64,000 nucleotides of DNA from Puccinia triticina (GCF_026914185.1 NC_070559.1:1736001-1800000), one strand, 5' to 3'; shown: positions 1 to 11,822, counted from the first letter of the stretch. A program made the numbers and translations. The notes: generated from the letters alone by a model not told the origin.

Positions 1-90
1 GACGAGATAGTCGAAGAGCTTGGGGATGAGCCAGATGGAGTGTTTTTTGGCAATGACCAAATAGAGCTGAATGACATTGGGATTGTGTAG
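1..90 (+). CDS. C-terminal tail of an unrecognised acidic protein (partial)
   Basis: The first frame is open from the window edge to a TAG at 88-90 and encodes 29 residues, many of them Glu or Asp, beginning DEIVEELGDEP. The composition is more protein-like than the surrounding sequence. It may be the end of a gene or gene fragment whose body lies left of the window, possibly carried by the Helitron. It is too short to identify and could be chance. Confidence 0.25.
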   Translation, partial: DEIVEELGDEPDGVFFGNDQIELNDIGIV

Positions 91-971
91 ACGGCCGTGG
101 TGGTTTGTTTTGTGGGTGGGCAGGTGATGATGACTTGAGGATGTGTTTTATGGCGACCCGCGAGCTTATGAGGCGATGGATGCCCAGTCTGGCGGCACTG
201 AATATTTCTGCGAGAAGGTGAAGCAGATGATTGAGATGAGTGAGTGAGATGGGTGTGTGAGATGAGTAAGTGAGTGATGAGTGGGGCAAGGATGGAAGTG
301 ACTGACCTTCGCCGATGACCCTACCAAGGGTGTATGTAAGTGGACAATGACCTTGAGGGATGTTGGGCGGGCAGAATGAGAATGTTTATCTTGGCAATGC
401 CGGCCTTCTGGCGGGCTATTGAGACTGGCCCTAGGATTGCCTGATCATGAGCCTAGCGGGATCTGAGCGTGCCGTGATATAGCGCCAAGGGAGGCGAACA
501 AAGAGTTTGATTTCCAGGATGAGTTTGGCAGAGTCGAACAAGCGAACCAGCCATGATATCACACCAAGAATCAGCCTACTCCTCCAGCCATCCGACCACT
601 ATCTGTCAAGGAAAAAACCGAGCGGAGGGCTTGACAATGGCAACCAAGAGATGTCCTAGCCGGTGCTGCCCGTTGTCAGAGGAAGAGAAATCTTAGACTT
701 TGGAGCAGAGTGGATGGATGGCTTGGAGGAGAGGACGTACCTGGGTCTAGATCAAATGAGGATGTGTCCAGTTGTTGCGCACACCCGGGGATTCTCTGCA
801 CTGTGCGGGTTTCTAAAGGATGTACCCGCCCATACTACCACAGACAGCATCAGCTTGGGCCAAAAAAGAGGAGAGGGAAACGCCAACAAGATCCGCCAGA
901 CCTTTCATTGGCAATAGTGGATGGAGAACGAAATGACCTACTGTTTTGATTTTTTTTGTGCGGTAGTCAGG

Positions 972-1258
972 AGAGATGGATGGGGGTCTGGAGCGTTACC
1001 GAGGTGATAGGGGAAGGCTTATCTGTGTTGCTGAGTTGGTTTTGGCTGGGAAGGGTACAAGCTGGTGGTTCCGTGGCGGTGGTGTTGTCGCCTGGGCGCC
1101 AAGTTGGCGGTGATGGTGGCCTTGTTGCCATGGCATCGTATTTTGAACGGAACCATTAAACCAAGTCCAACGTGAAGTCAAAAACGATGTCGTGGTTGAG
1201 AGTCGCAGACACAGCACATTTGGCCAGGGCTTCTCCTGCTATCGAGGTCGCCACCATT
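972..1258 (-). pseudogene. Coding-like fragment with an internal stop, unrecognised
   Basis: From an ATG at 1258 on the minus strand, 34 codons run to a TAA (MVATSIAGEALAKCAVSATL...), and the same frame then continues for about 60 more codons to a TGA. It has the same orientation as the surrounding Helitron, so it could be part of a captured gene. The family is not recognised. The support is only the protein-like composition on both sides of the stop. Confidence 0.2.
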
Positions 1259-1727
1259 GTGTCGCCGAGACAGCTGTTGGATGAGAGAAATCAAGTCAGC
1301 CATAATACACATAGTAATTGTGGAAGATTGAGGGACCAGACAACAAACAAGCCACTGAAGCTACCTCGGCGCCGAGTTAGTACTTGTTGATTGACCACCC
1401 CAGCCTGGCGAGAGCAACGAAAGCGCCCAGGGAGATCATCCAATGGCGAGGGCACCGCCTAGTGGTGGTCAGAGAATGGTATAGTCTGGTCAGGTCATGC
1501 AACAGTTGGGAGGAGTTCATCGTTGTGCTCATGCTTACATATGTATTGAGTGCTTTTGCCTGCAATGGCCATCGTGGCTCAACATCGTTGTGTGTAATTG
1601 GGAGCTTGGCAACGGCCTAATGGTTGAAACTGGGTACCAGGGTCAAGGCGTCGAGCTGGAGGGGAGAAGTCGGGCAGGTTTCTTGTGTCTGAATGGCTAT
1701 TTAATGAAGCCTGATGAGTATTATTGT

Positions 1728-2058
1728 TTGCCCCAGGCATCCTCTGCCGCTGTAATTCCAGCGTGCGGTTTGTCCTCAACCCCCTCCGCTGTTGCACTTG
1801 CACAGTTTGAGGGGCTCTACTTGGTGGCCCCCCTTTGCATAATGCCTTTACTGCGCGCGCTGGGGGTCATCCACCCACTATTTTAAACCCTGCTAGACAG
1901 GAATGGATAGTGGGTCCAGTTTGTGGTGTTTGGATTTTGTTTTTGTGATTTGTTTTTTTGAAAGGGGGAACCCTTGCATTTTTTTTTTAATTTGGTTAAT
2001 TTTTAGGGGGAACCCTTGATCTTTGTTTCTGTGTTTCTCTGTCTTTAATAAACTTGGA
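1728..2058 (-). repeat. Helitron 5'-terminal repeat, copy 1
   Basis: About 330 bp is shared with 13553-13898 and, over its terminal part, with 25845-26219. Landmarks in plus-strand order are a CTCTGCCGCTGTA start, a CCCCTTTGCATAATGCCTT block, two AGGGGGAACCCTTG blocks and an AATAAACTTGGA end. The AATAAACTTGGA end is the TC-starting 5' terminus of a minus-strand Helitron. An open frame across this segment (PSAVALAQ...) appears in each copy because the DNA is repeated; it is not evidence of a gene. Confidence 0.7.
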
Positions 2059-2717
2059 TGATTTCACAGGTAACCATTCCTTCGGAAATATTCCAAGAAT
2101 CATGTAAACAGACCAAATGCATGGTGTTGGACTGAGCCTCCTGGGTTCAGTCCAGAAACTTTGAGGGCAGTGAGATGTTGTGTCAGCCACAGAGTACATG
2201 TCACAGTACCTTACACGTACCAAGTACCTGCGATTGTTCACATTACTTATAGTACATTCCTTTACACCTTTATTACATGTGTATATCATTAGATACAAGC
2301 TTAAGAGTGTACTCTTGTTATACATTACATTACAGATAACCATAGTTAAATACAGTTACCATAATGTACTGTTGTTATGAGAGTTAAGTTACATGCAAAC
2401 AGTAAGATTACAATACATTGTAATATTACTGTACATGTGAAATACCCCCAGACAGGTATCACTCATTTATCCCCTGTTACGCCTCAGTACCTATTTACAT
2501 AACATATTGGTTATGATACAAATACATAAACAATACATGATGTAATCCAATTCAAAGAGCACTGAATGGAATTACTGATTGGTTATGATCAGCTAGTGTG
2601 CACTGCTACTGATCTAGGATCAGTACTGATCATTACACTGCCCTGATCATTTCCAATGTTGATCCTCATGAGGATCTGCTTCCCTTGAGCGCTTCCAGTT
2701 CCCCCCTGGTCCTGAAG
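2059..2717. other. AT-rich interval, no gene seen
   Basis: The stretch is rich in TACATGTA- and TACATTACA-like words (about 2180-2440), followed by several TGATCA-type words (2580-2670). No open frame of convincing composition, splice pattern or RNA fold was recognised. Confidence 0.5.
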
Positions 2718-3125
2718 CAACAATGGGAAGTTACTTACGTTACGTTATCCAGCGGGATTTTTGTAACGTAACTTCCCACCGTTACCAGATAACGCGTTAT
2801 CGTTATCTGGTGAAATATTCCTGCGCTATTTTGGATAACGTAACAGAGGCGAATTTCCGCCTTGATGCCGCAAAAAATAACGCCGATAACGCGCTAACCG
2901 CGTTATCTGGCGTAAAAGCACCGTAAAATAGGCAAAAAACCCGCGTTATCCGCACTTTATCCTTGTCAGATTGCGGGGGATAATGTAACGGGTCTAATAA
3001 AACAGAAAGAAAATCAAAAAATAATGTAACTAAAACAATGCTGCCGTTAGCGCAAGGATAACGGCACCAATTTAGTTACGTTATCCGTTACTTTTTGTTA
3101 CGGATAATGTAACTTCCCATTGTTG
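2718..3125. mobile_element. MITE (408 bp) with CAACAATGGGAAGTTAC termini
   Basis: The ends CAACAATGGGAAGTTAC and GTAACTTCCCATTGTTG are perfect inverted repeats. CCTGAAG flanks both sides (2711-2717 and 3126-3132), a 7-bp (possibly 8-bp) target duplication that points to the hAT group. The interior is packed with GTTATC/GATAAC words in both orientations, including a palindrome around 2790-2812. There is no transposase, so it is non-autonomous. The superfamily call rests only on duplication length and terminus style. Confidence 0.75.
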
Positions 3126-3648
3126 CCTGAAGCGCATCCAAGCGCCTCATGTCCCCTCCTGTTCTTTCCCCCTCTACATAAACACGCCCCCCAGGACTGT
3201 TTATCCCTCAGAATATTATTATAGCAAGGTTTAACACATACATAGTTAAACAGTGCCTTCATTCTCACCCATCTTTCAATTCAGGAATAACATCAACTCT
3301 TGATTACCCTTACCTTTCTGTAGGTAAAACCACGAACCCAAGTTGAGTTATTCCTTGGATGCCTATTAACACTCTGTGTTGATCTGGATGCGACTTAATT
3401 GAGCAAGCCTCTCAGTCAAGATTACTGATAGAGTGAAACCTTTTACAGGTCTTACCACGAACCCATTGGCCCATCCTTGGCATCTTACACTATCATCTTG
3501 CTAGTAACAACCCTCTCAGACACGGTTAGTTACCTACAGGCTGACATGTTGTGTGAAGTGTCAAGCCATAATCTTCACAGGATAAGCAACCTAACTTTGC
3601 TGCCACCAAGGCAGGATCACTTTATAAAAATCACCCCCACCCCCTGAA
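3126..3648. other. Intergenic, with internal inverted and direct repeats
   Basis: Two segments share ACCACGAACCCA (about 3331 and 3457). Around each, short complementary stretches could pair: GGAATAAC near 3293 with GTTATTCC near 3348, and GAGTGAAACC with the AAGATGCC region further down. This could be a decayed repeat or a structured transcript. No protein-coding signal was seen. Confidence 0.35.
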
Positions 3649-4375
3649 TTGCTTCAGATCTTCAAAATTACATATCAACCCAATATACCTGAGGGAAATC
3701 AACTCATTCTATCCATCCGCTTGATAAATAGCAACTTCACATTCACATCTCTTGGAGTCAATGCCTCAACCAGAGATGCACTCAACAATCAAGGTGCAGG
3801 TATCCATACATTCAAGGTGAAGGGTACAATTCACCATATCATTGGAAGTTTGCTTCCACTTTCACAGGAATTCCCCAAATTATTACAGCTGGACATATAT
3901 GACACAGAAAATGAGTTTGAAAACCACAGAGTTCATGGTCAAGATCTACTTCCGCAAAAAATCTAAACAATCCTTCACCATTAATATCCTCTCATGCAAC
4001 AGTTTGAATTTGTTCCATCTGAAATAAATCCAAATCACTCAATAAGGCTTACTGATAATGCTACAAATGTGGATCAAAGAGTTTACAAACTCCCAACAGG
4101 TGAACAAATTGCTTAATAATAATGCTCAGGAACCTTGATTGGACAATGGGACTTTGTAATGGAACAAGGTTGGGCCCAAATGTGATTTACACAAGATTTG
4201 TATCAGGTAACAGAGTTGGTTATTCTGTGCCCATCCCTCAAAGTCACATTCCTTTCAATCTGACCCAGATAAGTCTGGAGCTGTCTGGACTGCCTTTCAA
4301 GCTCATACACAAGGAATTTCCTGTCAATCTGGCCTCTTCCCTCAAAATCAATAAGTGCCTGTACCATGGGCCTCA
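3649..4375 (+). pseudogene. Helitron Rep/helicase remnant with internal deletion
   Basis: Three blocks follow in Helitron order. The first (3660-3950) has a conserved stretch around FKVKGTIHHIIGSLLP followed by QLDIYDTENEFEN, as in the Helitron helicase-like N-terminal domain. The second (about 3995-4115) has VDQRVYKLPTGEQIA, matching the stretch before the helicase. The third (4122-4375) has GLCNGTRLGPNVI, then LPFKLIHKEFPVNLA, the C-terminal part of the PIF1-type helicase. The Rep HUH motif and most helicase motifs are missing, and frames change between blocks. It is therefore a deleted, inactive copy, perhaps related to the plus-strand Helitron end at 8019. Confidence 0.65.
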
Positions 4376-5010
4376 ATTTTGGAAAATTTCAACTTTTTTT
4401 GCCCTGTACACAAAAATTGAAAACTAGCAGAGGGTTCAAATGTTGAAATTCTTCACATTTGGGCTCCAGCCTACATTTTGGCCAGGCTCAGTTTTTGTCC
4501 CAAGAAATTTTGAGGCAAATAAATTTGGAAAATTTCAATTTTCATGCCCTATGGTACAGGCCCTAAATCTCAAGGTCAAAAAATTGGTAATTTTGGTATT
4601 GTACTTCATGAACCTGTGTTTTGCATTGTCAAGAAGCAAGTCAAGCCAAACTACTTAGGTTGTGATTCCACAGCCTGAAAGTGGCCAGCCTTCATAATAA
4701 ACTTCAAAAATTGTTTAAAAGGAATTTCTCTCACATTTTCAGAGTTTTTGAGTATCTCTCATCACCATTTTTCCAAATATTTACTTTTTCAGTAACAAAT
4801 TTTGTGTCTTTTCCCAAAATAAAATGCCCTTATTTCACCCAGTTTTCCCTTGAAATTTTGTTTTTCGACCTATTTTTCCAGTTGAAATTTGGTTTCTCCT
4901 TTGACTGAATGCACAGTCACCCTGAAATTGCATCATCAAAGGTTTGAAAATTTTATGTCATTTCCTTTGCTCTGTCCCATTCCCTTTTGGGCCTTTCACA
5001 TCCTGTGACT
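4376..5010. other. AT/T-rich interval, no gene seen
   Basis: The sequence is dominated by AAATTTT/TTTGAAA words. Open frames here are phenylalanine-rich artefacts of composition. No RNA gene or repeat boundary was recognised. Confidence 0.4.
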
Positions 5011-5125
5011 TTCACACCCCCTGTAACCCCAAATTTGGGGGCTATGCCCTTGCTGTAATTTACAAACCCCTATGACTTTAACACCCCCTGGAACCCCAAA
5101 TTTGGGGGCTTCCCCTTGTCAAGCT
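5011..5125. repeat. Duplicated hairpin segment
   Basis: Two copies, about 67 bp apart, share CACCCCCTG followed by AACCCCAAATTTGGGGGCT and then CCCTTG. Each contains the perfect palindrome CCCCAAATTTGGGG. This is a local duplication of a short inverted repeat with no coding content. Confidence 0.6.
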
Positions 5126-5299
5126 CTAAACATACCCTATCATGTCCCCTCAAGCATTCCCACACTGCAACAGAAGGAGCAGGATACAACCTCCCAGTTT
5201 TTTCCTTGCCGCTGTAAGACTCAAAAGTGCTTGTGAAACCCTTTTTCTGAATGGAGAAGGGGATGATGGAGGTGCAAACTCTGCCCTTCTATACTATCA

Positions 5300-6110
5300 G
5301 ATAACAAGACCCACCAAGCTAAGCTTGGCAAGTTTTATTCAAGTGATAGGTCTGGTCTAGTTCCGGATAAAGTTGTTTGATGACAGGTATGTGAGATTTG
5401 AGAGAGAGTTCAGTAGTTATTTGCAAATATAAGGGTTGTAGTGATGTGTGGTGGTGATGGTAAGTGCGAAGGGTGGTATGTAAATAACTGGGGAATACTA
5501 AGCTGAGGGAAAAACAACTGGGGGGGAGAGAGCTCCTTATATAGACAAATGTGAGGGATTTTAGCTACAAGTGGGACCCTGGATGAGGGATTTTAGCTGG
5601 TGGGCTGCATACAAGTGGCGTCAGAAGATACTAAATATAGGCAGAAAGTGGGGTGAGAAATGAAAGATGATGTCATACTATGCAAGGAGTGCATAAACAA
5701 AGCGGGGAAATCTCAAATACAGAGGTACAGGGGTGCATTAGTGGTGTCAGACTAATTCAAGGAGTGCAGAAATGGGGTCAAAAGGCTGCATGCAGCTGCA
5801 AGGGGTACGTAAATGATGCGGGGAAATGTCAAATACAGAAGAAATGGAGAAATGGGGTTGACCCCCTGCATATGCAGTGGAGATAAGTAGGATAGAAAAG
5901 AGTATGTTTTTGGCTGGGGATGAGTATGCGTATCCCTGGGAAAGGTGACTTAAGGGGTGTGACAGGTTGATGACTGGGGCTGGCCGTGTCCATGAGGGTC
6001 CAAGAGGGTGTAACTTCCAATCCAGCGGGGTTCCAGTGACACTTCCAGTGGTGAATAGGGGTAAAATTGACCTTAGAATCCATTTCTGAGGTCTAGTTGG
6101 TGGTATCTTG
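5300..6110. other. Possible diverged LTR relative
   Basis: The block around 5520-5600 (GGGGGGGAGAGAGCTCCTTATATAG then GTGAGGGATTTTAGCT) resembles the same-order block in the long LTRs at 36785-36835 and 44830-44880. Two direct copies of GCGGGGAAAT.TCAAATACAGA lie about 118 bp apart (near 5702 and 5820). It may be a decayed solo LTR, but its termini could not be placed. Confidence 0.3.
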
Positions 6111-6245
6111 AGGCCTAGGGTGGGTAAATATATGTATGAGAAAAAACTTTTGATTTTTCACTTTTCCGTCTACCACACCGCCTTCATTGAGGGTCTGAGC
6201 AAGCTGATTGACTGGCAGCTGGCCAAGAACCAGAGACAGATTTGT

Positions 6246-6379
6246 TCATTGCTTGTAATTGATCTTGCCTGGAGGGGGATCATCCACCTCTAACTCGCCA
6301 GCCTCCACTTGCTGCTCAAGAACCAGCTTTTCCTCATTGGCCTGCTCACCACTATCGTCCTTGCCAGACTCATTGCATT
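6246..6379 (-). other. Short acidic coding-like segment
   Basis: On the minus strand an open stretch of about 44 codons ends in TGA at 6246-6248, with a balanced, acidic composition (NESGKDDSGEQANEEK..., then GELEVDDPPPGK). It looks like a protein terminus, but no start, partner exon or family was recognised. Confidence 0.25.
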
Positions 6380-6448
6380 GATAAGGCTAAGGTTATGATA
6401 CTCCATTTTTCCTTGTAGAGGTAGTATATGTTGGTACACCTCACACCT

Positions 6449-6520
6449 GTGGATATAGCTCAACGGTAGAGCAACCCAGCATGCATTGGGGAGATGCGGG
6501 TTTGATTCCCCCTGTCCGCA
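6449..6520 (+). tRNA. tRNA-like sequence, decayed anticodon arm
   Basis: The 72 nt partition exactly as a tRNA: 7-bp acceptor stem (GTGGATA with TGTCCGC, including G-T pairs), TA, 4-bp D stem GCTC/GAGC with loop AACGGTA, anticodon arm, GAGAT variable loop, T arm GCGGG-TTTGATT-CCCCC with one mismatch, and discriminator A. The anticodon arm is poor: only three of five pairs form, and position 33 is C rather than T, so no anticodon can be assigned with confidence. It is probably a tRNA pseudogene or an organelle-derived copy. Confidence 0.5.
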
Positions 6521-7512
6521 CTATTCCTTTTACTTGCTCTACATTCCTCAAATGTCAAAGGTTAAAACCAACAAAATATTATGAGCTTTCATTATTGCCA
6601 CTTGCAAGGTAGATTTCTGGCTTACTATTCAGCCACTTGTAAACATCTGTGCAATATCAGGATGGTTAGGGATAACTCAATTTGGCGCATGAGTGACATT
6701 CGATACAAACCAGTTGTTGTGGTCACTATCCGCACCTTTTTCAAAACAAAAACTTGTCTTCCACATATTATGATAATACAGGATCTACATAAAAAATGAA
6801 CACCCTGATTAATGGTGGGACAGTGACTTGATTTGAAAAAGCAAGCTCCCACAGACTCAAGTATGGGAGGAGTTGCCACACCATGAAAAAAATGATGTGA
6901 ATTGTTGTCAGGTGGTATTCAGTCACTTGTGTTCAAAATCCATTGATACTCCAATATTACTTCCCTTGAATGAAAATGGCCCCTTTGTCATCAACAGGGG
7001 GTTCCAGCCCTTTTCCCTGGGTGTATTGTTGGGTAAAGGCTGAAGTTAGCTTCATGTCACCTGACACCCATTCACCTGATTTTTTTCATGGTGCCAGTAG
7101 ATACTGTAATCATCATGATTGAGATAACAAATCCCAAGGGAAAATCATCAGACAAAAACCAACATCAAATTTATTTTTGATATCAATTCAATTGGCCAAA
7201 ATTAGACAAGAAGATTCAACTTTCACAAGAATTGCCTACCTCATTGGGAAAAAGATGTCTTGAGCTGACTTTTTTGGATTATCTACTTCTAAAAGGCAAA
7301 GAAGAAGAATTGAAACATCTTTTTGGAAGAATACTTAAGATTTCAAGTTGTGGAATGTATCTCCATAGGTAAAAACAACATCTAAATAAAAAGATGTCAC
7401 AAGCAAAAAGAGATGAAATCTAGACTTGTGTGGATAATTCCAAAATGATGAGAAAAGCGTGGGAGATAAACAGGCAAGATAAGGGAAGGAAAAGAACAAG
7501 GAAAGTATAATA

Positions 7513-7920
7513 GGGGGGTTCACAATAGAAATTTATGAAAAATTTAAAGCCCATTTTAATAGGGGGGTTCACAATAGGATGAAAACAAAATTTTAGAGTC
7601 AATTTTGAGGCCTTTATCAACAAGATTTTAAAAATCTGGCAAATTGTACAGGACTGGGTGTCCCCTGGGAATCAGATCAACTTGTTCACTTTTTAAAAAA
7701 ATTGTTCATAAAGGCCTTAAAATTCACTCTAAAGTTTTTTTTTTATCCTATTGTGAACCCCCCTAATATTTTTATGAACAACTTTTGGAAAAATTAAATT
7801 CCTGCTTAGATCACCAACAATCCTCAATTTTTGTCCAGTTTGCCAACTTCTTAAAAATTTCTTGATAGAGGCCTTAAAATTGACTCTGAAATTTTGTTTT
7901 TATCCTATTGTGAACCCCCC
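7513..7920. mobile_element. MITE with GGGGGGTTCACAATAG termini, two nested copies
   Basis: GGGGGGTTCACAATAG occurs at 7513 and 7562, and its inverse CTATTGTGAACCCCCC ends at 7763 and 7920. The inner pair (7562-7763, 202 bp) has TA directly outside both ends (7560-7561 and 7764-7765), as expected for Tc1/mariner-type MITEs. The inverted similarity extends about 60 bp inward (GATGAAAACAAAATTTTAG.. against its complement). The outer pair has TA only on the left. There is no coding capacity. Confidence 0.65.
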
Positions 7921-7984
7921 TGCTGGTAAGATGTTAGATTAATTTCAAATGAATAAACAAATTATGAGATGAGGCATGGGCCAC

Positions 7985-8019
7985 TTTCCCTGCAGCGGCA
8001 AAGCCGCCTTGGCCTCTAG
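7985..8019 (+). mobile_element. Helitron 3' terminus, plus strand
   Basis: GCGGC-AAA-GCCGC (7995-8007) forms a 5-bp hairpin, followed after eight bases by CTAG (8016-8019) and a host T at 8020. The same terminus in reverse is present at 10634, 23475 and 51444. Helitron 3' ends consist of a short hairpin shortly before CTRR, inserted ahead of T. The 5' end of this copy was not found. The sequence to the right (from about 8030) matches copy B of the unknown gene, so this Helitron sits inside copy A. Confidence 0.65.
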
Positions 8020-11000
8020 TTGTTATCTAAGGGTGGATTGATCATCTTGGTGGGATTTCTGCTAAAGAGCACACACCAAAACTTAGATATAATGTGCCAT
8101 GATTTTAAACTGGGATAAAGGTATCATATATGCAAGAATATTGGACTATGCCTGCTGAAATTTTATTGGATTGGAAATCAATGATCTTTTGGCATAATTA
8201 ATCTTGTGAGGTGCAAGAATTGTGGGGTTTAAGAATTTCACATAACACATAGAGATATACACCCCTTTCTGTCAGCCTGTCAGGCAGAGAAAATATCATT
8301 ATTTGACCTGAAATAATAATTTGCTCTTGGTGTCAATTCCACAAGTTTGAAACACTTTCATTTTGAGTTAAAAACAGATGTCAACTCATTATGTAAAACC
8401 AAACTCCACTCCGGGATCTGGTGAAATTACAGCATTTTTGGTGTCAAATCAAGCAGTTCAATACAAAAATATCATCTAAATAGAAGTCCATATTATTCAT
8501 TGGGAACTATCTAAGCCAGGTCTTGAAGTCTTGCTTGACAGGCAAACCTGGGAGACTTTGTATTTTCTTCCTTGACTCATATTGTGAAAATTGCTTGCCC
8601 TTAATAGTCACAACCTCCATAGAACTCACTATTGTAGACTAGTGTTTCAAAATGATCTCGAATTGTTATCCTCTTGCACAATGTGTGCTTGGGTACTTGG
8701 CTTACAGAGCTACTTTCGCCTATTCAAGACTGCGGGGTTCAGCAAAAAATTGCAGGTGTCCATCTAGTCTTTGCTGTGGGCCTGGCCAAGAAGATATGTG
8801 GTACAGAATGTTAAACCAAGAAAGAATGATCAATGGCAAGCGCCCTATGGAAAATCAAATGATCAACTTTCAACCAGAACTCTCAGAGGTTGAAGATCAT
8901 CAGTCAGAGTTTTACAACCCCAAACATAGCTATTGTGGTAAGACAAATCAATTTTGTGGTAGTCATATTGGGGACAGGTATCTATATAGTTATCAACTGC
9001 TCTACTTTTCCTCTTTTCTTAAGAAGGTAATCCAGAAACAAATTTGATTTCTAATACTGGCAAAAGACAAAAGAATACACCGCATGATCATCTTGGGGCA
9101 TTTTCACCACCAATTTTTGAACCATATTTTACCTGTAATGGTAGTAGCAGTAGTCATTGTGAGATTTCCCTGAAAATTAATGATGCAGGTAAGTAAAACT
9201 CTTTTTCTTGGGGAATGATCCTCCAAGATTTTTATTTCTCTAAGTTTAAAAAATTATTTCTAACCACTTTTTCAAATCAGTTCAACCAGAGAGACAAAAA
9301 ATTGAAAGTGATCAATTCAATTGCCATCCATCCCCACCACCACAGATATCACTTATTCCTATTATGCCAGTGCCACCACTATCTCAGGGTGATATTCACC
9401 CTGAAAGCTTAGCTAGGGGGGAAGCATCCTTTTTCTTACCATCAAAATTGGCCTCCAACCTGGAAGAAAAGAACGGGAATTCTGCATACACACATTGGCT
9501 ATCAAACCCTGAATTGGTAATTAGAGATCCTGATTCTGAATGGCTATCATTTTTAGATCTATCAGCAGAAGACATAGATATGGATGAAACATGTTCTATT
9601 CCTGTTAACATTCAAGTCCAACTCCGGGATCCCCCTCTTGTTCAGGATCCTTGCACAACTGAAGATCCAAAACCAAATGAAGGTGAGTAGGAATCACAAA
9701 ATACCATGTTTCCTCTTGGATGGATTTGATTTCATCTCCTAATTTTGTGCCTCTTCCCTTCCAGGAATAATTCAAAGTTCTGAGGGTTTTTTTCAAGGCC
9801 TGCAAATAGAAAAACCTGATAAAATGAATATATATAATTTCCAGGCAATGGCTCATGATGAGACAGAGTATAGGGATTCCAATCCATCCCAAGTGAGCAT
9901 CATCAACAGTAGTATGGATCTACATTCATCAATAAAAAGTATTGAAGGTATTTCAAATTGGAGAAATATTGCACACATTAATACAATCAGTGATAGATTC
10001 TTGGGAGGATTCACCACAAAATTCCAAAAAAAAATATTTGGAATATATCAGAAGAATTCACATGGAGAAAAAATAGAATTCCCTTTATCCGAGAGATATC
10101 ACGTCAGGATAACTAAAAGAGGTTCAGACAGATTGTACGCAATCAGGCCTGCAAGCAAAGGGCATACAAATCAAGATCAGATTCAAAGATATAGTCGGGA
10201 AGGCCGAACTCGCACACAAGCATTGAGGAAGTTCAAGGAATTGATTAGATGGACTATCCTGATCAATACATCTATTTTGATAGAATTTGGACCAACTGAA
10301 AGGAACTTTGAATATGAGTACAAATCTCATAGCAAGATAGTTGATTTTATTTTTGAAGAAGCTTTTAATCCCAGAGGAAATCAACTTCCTATCTTTGGAA
10401 ATTTGGAGGATATTAAGGAGAAGAGTTTTGGACAAATTCAGTTGATTTTGCTGGAATACTTATCACAAAAATTGAGGCATCAATCAAAAATGATGAATCC
10501 AAATGAAGCAGTAAATAAATCTTTGTTGATAACCAAACTTTATTATGAAAAATTTCAGCCCAAATTGTTTGTCCAACTGAGAAATTTTGGGGGGAGGGAT
10601 GAATTACAGGGATTGGAAATCTTAACACATAAACTAGAGGCCAAGGCGGCTGCGCCGCTGCAGAGAATCAGGGGTTCACTTCACAGCATTCAAAAAAAAA
10701 GTTTCCTCAAAAAGACACCGGGGCAGCAGGCCGGCCTGCACACTAATAATTGTGTGGCTTTTTAATGGGTTAACAAGCAGAGAACTTGCCTTTTTTATTC
10801 TTTGGCTAACAGTGACACCTTATAAATGAATAACACAGCTTTGGATTGGGTCAGTTTGTAAATTGCATCAATCTCAATTTCAGTAATTCCAAATACAAAT
10901 CAGAGCTCTTCATTACAAAAAAGCATGCACTGCTCAGCTGAGCTGGCTTTGGATATTTCAATCAGGAAACTAACAACCAGGAAACTTTGATTTTGTAGAA

Positions 11001-11130
11001 ATGAGTTGGATGTCAAGTGACCATGTCAAAAATAGTATACAGTCACTGATAAGGAAAGGGGGAATAGTCATGGGCTGGAGCTGATAAGTAATCTGTTCTC
11101 TATCAAGCTGGAAATGAGCTGTTGTCCTCA

Positions 11131-11184
11131 TGTAGCATCAGTCAACAATGTAGCATCAGTCAAAAATGTAGCATCAGTCAACAA
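11131..11184 (+). repeat. Three tandem 18-bp units
   Basis: TGTAGCATCAGTCAACAA repeats three times with one substitution (AAAA for ACAA). It is a short microsatellite-like array inside the Helitron, with no coding role seen. Confidence 0.8.
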
Positions 11185-11822
11185 CTTACATTGATTTGAA
11201 CTGATGAGACCTAATTGCAGACAATACTTTTCACCTCCAGGATTGTCTTCCTCAGAGATATACATGTTCATGGAGGCCCTAATCATAAGACATTGTGGCG
11301 GCCACTTCTGTTTGCTCATAACAGAAAGTGAAAAAAGAGAGGCCAGGGCTAGTGAGATGAATTGAATATGATTGCTTTTGACAACACAACATGTAGAAGT
11401 GATGATAATAATTTGGAAGCCTTTGAAAGGGCGCCTGGTACACAGTCAAGGGTCGGGCAGATTTGCAAAGCATGGTGCATTTTGTAACCTCAGGAATGGC
11501 ATGTTCCTGCCTGCATATAAATCTTTACTCTCCAAAAAGATCCAAACACATCTTTTCATACCTTTTATTTTGAATCAGCTGGTAGTATTGCACAAAACAC
11601 CTATCATGCAATACATCTCGATCCACGCAGCCATTTGAGTACACTAAGACAAGGTCAAAGAAATGCAGAGAGGGGAGAAAGATTATACTATGAACATGTA
11701 GTTTTGAGTATGGCATCTCAATAGGAAAATCATCACTAACAGAATTTTGAATAGTGGTCTAAATAGATATGCATAAACCAATTTTATTTCCTAGCCAAAA
11801 AGGGAGACCCTACCGACGTGAA

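Larger units (their letters stand above)
1..2058 (-). mobile_element. Helitron, 5'-terminal part (3' end outside window)
   Basis: The right edge reads, on the minus strand, as TCCAAGTTTATTAAAGACAG preceded by A (position 2059 is T). This is the same 5' terminus seen at 13898 and 26219, where a matching Helitron 3' end can be found. Helitrons start with TC and insert between A and T without target duplication, as here. No CTAG-type 3' end occurs between 1 and 2058, so the element continues to the left. The interior holds only scraps of coding-like sequence, and no Rep or helicase motif was seen, so this copy is probably non-autonomous. Confidence 0.6.

Noticed and set aside
8031..8100. Helitron 5'-end remnant suggested by similarity to 59680-59760
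   Set aside because: The segment aligns with copy B of the unknown gene, so the resemblance (GGGATTT.TGCTAA.GAGCACA) is probably chance or shared ancestry of captured sequence.
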